Of a DNA stretch of 64,000 bases, positions 1 to 11,777 are shown in pieces. How positions within the stretch are numbered: the first letter of the stretch is position 1; each line of letters opens with the position of its first letter. The stretch covers positions 43,590 to 107,589 of the forward strand of contig VXCM01001434.1 of the NCBI GenBank assembly GCA_014773175.1, written 5' to 3'. The notes beneath the pieces were generated by a model. It searched no databases, was not told where the DNA came from, and was given only the letters and a program-made list of their open reading frames with translations. This stretch comes from Lucifuga dentata. Lineage: Eukaryota > Chordata > Actinopteri > Ophidiiformes > Bythitidae. The position numbers and the translations under genes are program-made.

Positions 1-36
1 AATGTGACCATCCTTTTCTGTTTTCTGTCATGTCAG

Positions 37-1760
37 TGCTAAAATATCGTATCATCATCTGCACTGGCGACATCAGTGGCAGTGGCACTGACGCCAACGT
101 CTATGTCACTGTTTTCGGTGACCTAGGTGACACAGGGGAGAGACTCATGTTAATCAGCCAAAACACTGTCAACAAATTTGAAAAAGGCAATGTGAGTGCC
201 ATAGGTATTCATAACAAAATAAGTAATGTTTTGGAAAATTTGTGCACCACAAGTGTCATCAACCAATTTTTTTTAATTTTCTCCTCCAGCATGATGAATT
301 TATTATTGAGTCAGTGTTCCTGGGCCAGCTAAGCAGGATCCGAGTAGGTCATGATGGCCGAGGCGGAGGCTGTGGTTGGTTCCTTGACAAGGTGCTGGTC
401 AGAGAAGATGGCCAGCCAGAGTCTGCAGCTATTGTGTTCCCCTGCAACAGGAAAGGCAGTTTTACATTAGATGTGACTAAAAATAACAGCAATGTAAACC
501 TCTTTTTAAATGTACATATGAAATGTAGTTTTAATGATGTACCACATAAAGCTGAAATGTTATACATGTATAATATACAATTGTACAGTGGGGTCCAAAA
601 GTCTGAGACCGCATAGAAAATATGTGATGTTTTCCATGTAAATCTGGAAATAATCAGAAAGTCTGACATCACAAGAAGCTCTTTGGAACATTGTCAAATC
701 ATGCTGGAATAACTTGGCTCATCAGGTTTTGCACAAACTTATGGAGTCCATGCCAGCTGGAGTGATGCTGTCATTAAAGCAAAAGGGGGGCGTACCAAAT
801 ACTAAGATATTTTGAAATTCATCTGCTATTTCAAAGATTCAATTTGTCACTCAAATTGTTAAGATGATATTATCATTTATAATAAAAAATATTGTATTAA
901 ATTCAAAAAGAATGCAAAATAGAAGCATTTTACAGTGGTCTCAGACTTTTGGACCCCACTATACATTTGTTATTTTTAAACAAATTTACATCCTCATTCT
1001 GTAGCCTATAACCCAGCAAAACACTAACCAGTCACATCATGTTTTCTAAATAGCCCAAGAGACTCTTAAGGTTGACCATGCCTAATGTCACTAGGTCTCC
1101 AATGGCTTGTGCATAAGTAGTTAGGCAGCTGATGGAGCAGATTGCCATTACAAATAGGTACTAAATGCATTGGTCAGTCAGCAGTCTCTCCTTCTGTAAC
1201 TGGATCCAAACCGCAAGGCTGCGGTGCCGTGTTACCTCTGAAAACTCTCCCTTCCTGTCTGTGCTGTCCTGTTTTATAAGGTCTTGAAGTTTCCCATATG
1301 CAAAACAATGCAGGACTTGACACTACTATACCTTAATGTAACCCACCAATTTTTGAAAATGTATTATTGTACTTGTTTGCTATTTATGTTTAAAGGTTGG
1401 ACCACAGCTTTTCTCTTTCTTTCCTTGTTAATTGGCTTTGACATATTTTCGGCAAAACGTTGAATTTTAAGGAGGGTGTACATCTGAACATTTGATTTTG
1501 AAAGATGAGGAGATTTTGCAAAATAAAACCAAAAGTAAGTAGTTTCATATTTTGGAAAATGGTTGGCAGTAGCGTAACATGTATGTGGGTACTATTAGAC
1601 TTAAACATGCTAAATCACCAGAATGGTCCTTTAAAAGTGTTTTTCTCATCTGAGGTATCTCTTTCCCATGTGTCTTTCTTTAGGTGGCTGGATCGTAATG
1701 AGGATGATGGACAGATTACCCGTGAGTTAGTTCCAGCTGGAGAAGGCCTGCTTCTCTTTA
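37..1760 (+). CDS. loxhd1: loxhd1 PLAT unit 1 of window (exons 37-191, 290-450, 1684-1760)
   Basis: This is the first complete PLAT unit in the window, starting near YRIIICTGD and containing [25 protein letters not shown] and, across a junction, [12 protein letters not shown]. The exon from 290 must end at 450 (codons TGC AAC AG) to join G-TGG at 1684. The next bases are GAAAGG rather than GTAAGG, so the donor is non-canonical or carries a base change. The 1.2 kb intron holds a Tc1 remnant and a MITE fragment. Confidence 0.9.
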
Positions 1761-2144
1761 GTGAGTGCCTAAAGAAGTTTAATCAAACAATAGATTATGC
1801 AAACTACAGAATGCCAACATTGCCTTTCTTTTCAGTACTTTAATGAAATCATATAACTCCTCCTCTTCCTCCTTCTCCTCCTCCTCAGATGTCAGCTACC
1901 ACATTACAATAAAGACAGGCAGCATCAGTGGGGCCAGCTCTGACTCCAAGGTGTTTGCCAAGCTGTATGGGGAGAAAGGCGATACCAACAAAATATTACT
2001 TTTTGTCTCAGACAATGACCTCAGGAGTCATTATGAGACTGGTCGCACCGACATCTTTACCATGGAAACCTTTGACCTTGGGCAGGCAAGTTAAAAAGCA
2101 AAATTCACAGTTCAAGAATATGTAATGTTATGTATTTTACCCTG

Positions 2145-2190
<46 letters not shown>

Positions 2191-4884
2191 TTCCTGATTC
2201 CAGATAAACCGTATCCTCATCGGTCACACCAATGAGGGCCTGCAGGCCGGATGGTTTCTGGACAGCGTGCAAATCTCTGTGCCAGTTCATGGAAAGCAGT
2301 ACATGTTTCCGAGCCACCGCTGGCTCTGCAAAGATGAGGCTGATGGGAAAGTGGAGGTGGAGATCTATCCCAGTGAGATCTTAGATATTGAAAAATGTAC
2401 ATAACAGCTTCATAACTCAGAATTCTTGATTATTAAATACAGAACCAGTGCACAATACTGTATTTGGCGTGTTGATTCCGCTGCTTGTCATAACTGATGT
2501 GATGCCCACCCTTATAATAGTGATCAACTATGAAGTGACAGTGGTGACAGGGGATGTGTTTGCAGCTGGCACCGATGCCAATGTCTTCTGTCAGATGTAT
2601 GGAGATGAAGGAAAAACTGAAGTCATCGCTCTCAAGAGCCGCTCTGATAATTTTGTACGTGGAACCACTGAGATCTTCAAGGTCTGTATTCAATGCCACA
2701 TGTTATGTCATTGTTGGAGATTTAAGTTTGCACTTGATTGACATCCAGTGTTTCTAATCTAACCCAGATCGAGGCTCAGGATATTGGTAAGATCTACAAG
2801 ATACGCATCTGCCATGATGGTAAAGGTATTGCACCTGGCTGGTTTCTGGAGACAGTGGAAATCAGACGGCTGACCACAGCTATGGTGAAGTTTGTAAAGA
2901 AGGACGAGACCAAGAAAGACAAGAAGAAGGACAAGAAAAAGAAAAAGAAAGAAGAGGAGGAGGTGACTGAGGAGCTTAGGGAAGTGGTAGAGAAATTCAC
3001 TTTCCCTTGTAACCGCTGGCTGGCCCAGGATGAAGAGGACAGGGAGATGGTTGTTGAGCTGCTGACTGAGGATAATACAGACTTGGAAAGTGAGTAGAGC
3101 GCAATCCTTTCCAGTAACCTATGGCTTTAGCCAGAAGGGTGGAAAGGAAAGTGATTTCATTGTATATTTTAGAACAGTATTTTGAATTTGGTTGACTGTA
3201 GGCCTTAGAATATACAATATATGTCACTAATGACAGGAAACTGTCGGACTGTGGTTTATTTCCAGTGAATTCATATGAGGTTCATGTGTTCACTGGGAGT
3301 TTATGGGGTGCAGGGACGGATGCCAATGTTTATATCAACATCTATGGACAGATTGGAGACACAGGGGAGCGGCGACTCAGATATTCTAACAAACTGAACA
3401 AATTTGAGAAAGGCCAGGTAAGAAAGTTTCAGGTGTACACACTACATAATAAGCTGCTCATGATTCCTCATTATCTCTGTAACCTGTCAACATTGGTTGG
3501 CTTCATACTTTTGCAAGACTAAATCAATTAGATTCTACTAGTAAAAGTTCCTGAATGATGAAGACTCCGTAATGTACTGTTGATTTACTGGTTGATCTTT
3601 TTTGCAACCCTCATGAGCATGGATGGTTGCAAATAGAAATGGCCAAAATGAGTTTCCTCTGCAGGGTGTTGGGACTGACTCTTAGGGATAGGGTGAGGAT
3701 CGGACACCAGGAGGGAGCTCAAAGTAGAACTGTTGCTTCTTCATATTGAAAGGAGTCAGCTGAGATGTTTGGGGGAACTAATCAGGATGGTCCATGGTCT
3801 CCTCAACTAGGAGGAGACCATGGAGCAATCCCAGAATACATTGGAGGGATTATATATTTCAACTGGCCTGGGAACAACATGGGATCATCCAGGAAGAGCT
3901 GCAGGATGAGAATCAGGAAAAGGACGTCTGAGCTATTTAGCTCATCATGTTGCCTCCCTGTCCTGGACCCAGATAAATTGATTGGTGGATCCACGGATTC
4001 ATTCATCATTTTCCTTTAATAAATATGAACAACTGTTTGGAAAATGTATCAAGAAGGAAAGAAATACAAAATGGATGGAAAAAAGGAAAACCACATTTGA
4101 TATTAATTATATTTCATGAGTTTATTTATATTTATATTTCATGAGTTTAACCGATGTTTCGACAGCAGCTAGTTGCATCATCAGACAAATGTTGTGAGTA
4201 AAAAGTACAATATAAAGTTAATATTAAGGTGTACAAATTACAAGTTAGAAGTGTAATGTACACAAAATGGAAATAAGCAAGTACCGATACCTCAAATAAG
4301 CAAGTACCAGTACCTCAAATTTATACATTAGTACAGTATTTCACTAAATATTCTCTGTGTAAAACTGACCTCACCTATTCTATACAATGGGCTTGTAACA
4401 ATCCACAGGGCCTAATTACTGTAAACTGAAGCCATTCCAGACCTCTATAGAGATCCCCCCTCCCCCCCCATTCATCATGTATTGCTTTTATCTGCCATGT
4501 TTTACATGATCACGATTGTTATCCTTGATCCTTGAGACAGCAGCGTCTCTCTTCTTGCAGCTCAGCTCACTGGTTAAATAAATGAATAATGATGCTCTAC
4601 TAACCTAAAACCTTTGATGCTATTCAACACTTTTTTTTTGTCTATTTGTGTCTCAGGAGGACACTTTCAACATTACAGCAGTCGACCTGGGCATCCTGAA
4701 GAAACTGAGGATCCGGCATGACAACAGCCAGGCCAGTGCCGGCTGGTTTCTGGACCGGGTGGAGATTTTAGACACCAAAGATGACACCATGTAAGTCAGA
4801 TCATGTCGTTAGAAAGGGTGATCCATCAGTATGGCTTTAAATATGTCACTGCATATTCATCAATAGTTATTTCCAAAAGAGCAC

Positions 4885-4934
<50 letters not shown>

Positions 4935-5063
4935 TCACTGATATAGCCCCACAGTTTCCACAACATTTCCTTATATAACATGCAGAACCTGTGCAATTAC
5001 AGTAAGATGTCAGCAGAGCTCCTCCCTGTGGTGAAAAATGGTACAGCTGCTGTTCTAGATGAC

Positions 5064-5131
<68 letters not shown>

Positions 5132-8100
5132 GGATGGATGGATGGATGGATAGATAGACAGACAGACAGACAAACAGACAGACGGGTGGGTAGGTAGGTA
5201 GGTAGGTAGGTAGGTAGGTGACTTTATTAATCCCCAGAGGGAAATTAAATCATTATAGCAACCAGATACATTAAACTATATTACATTATACTACACTAAA
5301 ATGTGCAAAAGAGCAAGGTGACCAGAACAATAAGTGATAAAAGGCAATTCCAAGTCCGATTGCAATCCAGGTATACTCAACATTCAGGCATAACAAGACC
5401 TCTGTCCTGATGTACAGAGAGCAGCGTTCAAAAGAACAAATGATAAAAACAAATTTGACATTATTTGGTATTTCAGGCCTTATTAGAGCCTACACATTGT
5501 GCACAATAGGTTACATTTTAAATATTTTCCAGGTACTATTTCCCTTGTAAACGCTGGTTGGCTGTTGATGAAGACGATGGACAGCTTGCCAGGGAGCTGG
5601 TTCCTGTGGATAAGGCTTTCATGAAGATGGGGGACGGTGATGGTGATGATGATGATGATGAAGAAGAAGAAACGGAAGCCACACTTGGTCTGGAACAGAA
5701 ATGTGAGAGGGTGTCTCATGGACAAAAAAGTCACAACCACACATACACTTCGATCTATACACACACAACATAATTTACATTCAGATTAGCACTGCTGTAA
5801 TTTAGTCCCAGTTGCCAAAAATACCACATTTCCCTTTTCAAGATATGAACCATTTCTTTTCTAATGACAGCTATGTCAACAACATATGCAATAAGGATAA
5901 AAACTGGTGACAAGAAATACGCTGGAACTGATGCTAACGTGTATACAATCCTGTATGGCACCAAGGATGACACAGGTAACACTTTAGACATTCATACTAC
6001 ATATATTTCTGTGTACATGTGTTCTCAAATGATTACATTACTATGCCACATGTACATTTACAGGAATAGTTAACATGAAGGCTTCAAAGTCTCATAAGAA
6101 TAAGTTTGAGCGGGGAATGATCGATGAGTTTGTTGTGGAAGCTGTGGATCTCGGACCACTGAAGAAGTTACGTATTGGACATGACAACTTTGGTACAGTA
6201 GGATTTCTGGCTTGTTCACTGAATAACTCATTACTCATAATATTACTCATAATATATGTAATACACTAAGAAGTTAGTGTAAAATTTTCAGGTGGATCGC
6301 CAGGATGGTTCCTAGACTGGGTGGAGATTGACGCTCCATCTCAAGGCCAGAAGCTGCATTTCCCCTGTGGTCGTTGGCTGGATAAAGGGAAGGACGATGG
6401 TGCCATCTTCAGGGACCTTTACCATAATCCTCTTCAGACAGAATTTTACACACCATGTAAATCACACTCAGTCACTGTGTACTTTCCCTTTCCAGTTATA
6501 ACAGCATTATTTATCATTAATTTTGATATAAATGATTGATTATGCCAATTTGTCATTTTTAGTTGTGCCTTATGAGATTAAAACCTACACAAGTGACGTG
6601 TTTGGAGCGGGCACAGATGCAGACGTCTTCATTGCCCTGTATGGACGAGATGCAGTTTGCACTCAGCAGAAGTCGCTGTGTGTCAACAAGAGGGAGAGGA
6701 GGATGTACTTTAAGAGAGGAGCTGAGAACATGTTTATTGTTGAGGTATAATAACAGTTTTCACTGTGAGTGTATATTCATAAATTATTAAAGTAGTCGTA
6801 GGCAAGCTTAAGTGTAATGGTGAGCTATGGAAACAATGATAGCAAAGTACAGCATAAGAGAATTTAGAGTTATTAAAGGACCATACCACCCATTTTGCAT
6901 GTTTGAGCCTAATATATTCAATTTTCACACATGTAAGGTTACTGATNACCATACCACCCATTTTGCATGTTTGAGCCTAATATATTCAATTTTCACACAT
7001 GTAAGGTTACTGATAATCATTTCCCAAAGCATACTACTGGAACGGTGAGTTAAATTTATTTATTTTTTCCTACCTTCCATTATTTTCAGTTCATTCTGGT
7101 GCGCTATTAAAATCAACTTGTTGATACTTGAAACATTCTTGGGATAGGTAATCCATCATTGTGAACAACACGTATATTCACGTTTTTGTTTTTTTGTTTT
7201 TAACATAATTTTATCATTTAAGCGCAATAAAAAGCGCAGAGTGAATGTATGTCTCCTCCGGGAAACATACATACACCGGAATATAGTCCCAAAAGAAGAC
7301 CTGCATTCATCAAAAATTTTAAATGACTGTGACTTCATAAGGCTGCGTAACTATTAGCAGATGAAACATCGATTTTTAAGGTGGGTGTATCACTTCAATA
7401 TTTGATTTTGAAAGATTGAAAGATTTTGCAAAATATCAGGAAAGCTGAAATATGCTTTGGGAAATGATTGTCAATAACCTTAAGCGTATGAAAATTGAAT
7501 ATATTAGGCTCAAATATGTGAAATAGATGGTATGGTCCTTTAAAACCAAACAATAGGGGGTTCTGTTAACTTCTGGATTACTGCTTGTTATTATTAAGAA
7601 TAGTATTCTTAATACTATTGCAGCTGGAGGACGTGGGGGACATCATCGAGAAGATTCGTATCGGCCACGACAACCGTGGGGTGAACCCAGGTTGGCATCT
7701 GGACAGAGTGGAGATCAGACGTCTGTTCAGGAAGGGAAAGGTAGTGCATGTGATGGAGAGAAGAGAAGTTACAGCACCACAATGTCTAGAAACAAGCAGT
7801 AACAACAACAAAGCAACAAGAAAAAACAAAACCAGAAGAAACCTGTGGAAAATATTGTAATTTTTCTCCACTACATTTATCTATTTAGCTGCTAGTTACT
7901 TTCCATTTTTAGATTGTACCCGCTGCATGAGATATGGCTGTTTATGACACAACGACTTGTAGATGTTATCAATACTTATAACGTTGAATAGAAATTATTT
8001 GATTTTGCAGGCGAACACAATCCTTCCACTCTTCTGAAAGCAGGGAAAATATTGTGGAATTGGAGATGCAACATTTTCATCCAACAGAGATTAAATATTA

Positions 8101-8394
8101 CGTGCTGTCAACAAAAATAATTCATGTAATGGAAATATTTAATGAATTACAGGCTTTGAGTACTTCATCAACCACTGCATAAATAATATTTATCACAAGT
8201 GTTTATTGTAAAGGACTGACTTTAGTCTGAGCCAAAATTTTACGACTCACGACTCATAAATCACTGCTGATACCAGACCAGCACTGTTTTTGGTCAGCAG
8301 GTGGAGATGTTCCCTTCATAGATACATAAAGATCCTCCTGGTGCTGCAATGATTTCATTTTTGACTTCTCTCACACAATAAACCAAAGCTTAGT

Positions 8395-8446
<52 letters not shown>

Positions 8447-10548
8447 GGGTTCAGAAACTGCAATCTTCCCATGCGAGCGTTGGCTTGCCAAGTCAGAAGA
8501 TGATGGGGAGACGATAAGAGAGCTGGTACCCTCAGACATCATCACTGAGAAATTGGAACGAGATGGAAGCCTGAAATTTACCGAAATTGAGGTGGACGAT
8601 GCCCTGGAGAGTACGTCAACACATGTCGATGCAAATTCATGCAATACACACAAACATCCAAAACATTTTCCTCCCTTTTATTTACAATGTTTTCCTTGGT
8701 TCCCCTGAATGAGTCTCTGTTATGACTGTGGCATCATCATGCGGTGATGGAAAACTGCTTTATTTTCAGTCTATTTCCTGCCCACTCCCTCACACTGAGC
8801 CTATGCGTATCTGTCTGTGACCTTTGTCCCAATACAGCTCACATCTACAAAGTGTCAGTGATGACGGGGGATGTGCACGGTTCCGGTACTGATGCCAACG
8901 TCTTCCTCACAATCTATGGGGAACTTGGGGACACTGGAGAGAGGAAACTCAGCAAGTCAGAGACCAACAGCAATAAGTTTGAACGAGCATCTGTAAGAAG
9001 CGCATACATTTGTAGATTTTGTGACCATTATCACAGTATAGTTTGCAATCTCTCCTTTAGAATTATAATATATGACACTTTTTATATTGCAACTTCCCAG
9101 GTGGATATTTTCACCATAGAGGCAGTCGACCTTGGCCATGTTTTTAAGATAAAAGTTCGCCATGACAACAGCATGATGAGCCCAGACTGGTACTTAGACC
9201 AGGTGGAGGTGGTTGACGAGGATACGGAGGAAGTCTTTCTCTTTTTATGTGAACGTTGGCTCTCCAGGAAGAGAGAGGACAAACTAATTGAGAGAGTCTT
9301 CTATGTCAAGGTAATATTGTAGACATTTGTGTGTCGTGTGTATGTGTGGGTTTGTTCGTGTGAGTGGGTGGGTACCTTTCAATCATAAGAACAAATAGTG
9401 AAGACTGAATGCCATATAACTTGCTTACATACAGTACATTGCAGACAGAGGAATCAATGGCAAGTTTATGCCCATATATTCACGGTGCTTTATCATATGC
9501 ACATAGGTGTGTCAGCATACATTTCTGACTGTGTTGTCTTTCATTCAGGGTTATGAAGGAGTGAGAGAGAGTCTAAATAGTAAAAAGCAAAACCCAGCCT
9601 TGATAGTGAAAAGTGTCGATAGCAACATGAATAAAAAAAACAAGAAGAAGAAGGACGACATTGTTGAAGAACTCCCAAGTAAGTCTGATACACATTCGTC
9701 CCTTACTCTATGAAGTCTCTACTATTAAAGCTATTAAACAGCCAATGCCATGCCTTCCCGTACAGTCATACCCTACCACATCACCATCTGTACCGGAACA
9801 GAGCGGGATGCGAGCACCACTAGCAGGGCTTACGCGATCATCATTGGGGCCAATCAGACCCAGACGGAGAGGTTGTGGCTGGACCTGCCTCAAGGGAAGA
9901 AAGGCTTTGAGGCCGATTCTCTGGAGAGCTTTGAGTCCTACGGTTCAGATGTGGGGGAGATCAAAAAGGTGGAGGTGAGGGAGGGACGCTTTTAGTCGCT
10001 CTTTGTGAGTCATGCGCTCTCCCTGCATCCACGCATCCACATCGCTTGAAGTGATTGTTTCTCTTCTTCCCTGCAGCTCGGCCATGATGGGGCCACTCCA
10101 GAGAGCTGCTGGCTGGTTGATGAGCTGTCCGTTGCTGTGCCAACCAAAGGGGTCAAATATATTTTTCCTTGCAAGTGCTGGCTGGCCAAAGATCGTGGAG
10201 ATGGTCTGACTACCAGAGTGTTCAGTGTGATGGATGCGGAGGTAATTTCCATCATCCGAAAGGTATGTAAATGTGGGTTAGAGTGGTTATTTCTTTACAC
10301 AGATGAGAATGTGAATCAAATATGCAGCGCCCTCCATAGTATTGGCAACCTGGGTGAATAAAAGCAAAATGGGCCATGAAAAAAAGTCTTTATATTTATC
10401 CTCTTGGTCTTCCATTCAAAATATTAACAAAATATATAATCTTTAATTAAAGTAAAATAATTGAAAGGAAAAAGAAATTCTTAGCATGAAACAAATATTT
10501 TTCTCAGTTGGCCTGGAAGAGAATGTGTCTATATTGACTCCATGCACA

Positions 10549-10588
<40 letters not shown>

Positions 10589-11615
10589 CGATGGTGGTTC
10601 AAGTGGCCAAAGAATCTATAACAGTCACATCAGTTAGTTGGATCTTGGGGTCAGAAAGTCTCCAAAACTAAGATCAGACGCCACCAGACCAATTGAGAAA
10701 AATATTTGTTTTTTTCACAGCCCATTTTGCTTTCTTTTATTTATCAATATTTGCAACGAGGAAAATGAATAACACGTCTAATCTTTTGATGTCAGGTCAT
10801 TTACGAGGTGACGGTGGTGACAGGAGATGTGGAGCACGCAGGAACAGACACTCAGATCTTCATGACTGTGTTTGGTGCTTACGGCCGCACAGAGGAGATG
10901 CTGCTGGAGAAGAACGAGGACAGGTAGCCGAATACAAAAAAAAAAAAAGGTTTTCTGTTTGGCTTGACAGGAGATAATCTTCCTTAGCTCTTTCAATATG
11001 CTGCAGATTCTAAACTCTGTGTTGTTTGTGTGTTGGATTACAGGTTTGAGCGAGATCAGGAGGACACTTTTATCATGGAGATTGATGATATTGCCCCACT
11101 GAAGAAGATGAGGCTTAGCATCGACGGCTCTGGCAGCCGACCTGACTGGTTTCTGGATAAGGTCAGCTCACTCAGCAAGGAGCTAGACAATTACTTCCTG
11201 ACTAATTACTGACAGTACATGCTCAGTAGATGCTTATATTGTAAAACTGATAGAAAAAAAATAGAATACTGGTTTTCTTTGATTCTTGTCAAGGATTAAT
11301 TGGTTACAAAGAAGAAAAGAGAGATCTCATCTGTAAAACATGAATCCAGGAGCACAAAAGCAGAACAGTAATTGTTCAGCTTCGCTCAAAATCGATAGTA
11401 CAAAGCAGTCACCGTTTGGTGTTTTTATCCTAGCGCTGTATGCTGTAGGTCACAGGATCATGTAATCTATTATATCACACAGATAGATACACGCGCGCGC
11501 ACACACATAAATATATCCTTGCCTGCAGGAGAATAGTGAAAGCATGATTCACCCACCCATTTAAACAGACACAGACACAGACACAGACACAGACACAGAC
11601 ACAGACACAGACACA

Positions 11616-11676
<61 letters not shown>

Positions 11677-11739
11677 ACAGAATTCCTGCAGTGAATATAT
11701 TGACCCATTTTATTCAACATCACGTTGTTGCTACTGGCA

Positions 11740-11777
<38 letters not shown>

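Noticed and set aside
7744..7860. Extension of the loxhd1 exon ending at 7740 through the open frame to 7860
   Set aside because: The Asn/Thr/Lys-rich reading ends in a stop and is not PLAT-like, whereas GTAGTG at 7741 joined to 8448 keeps the domain intact.
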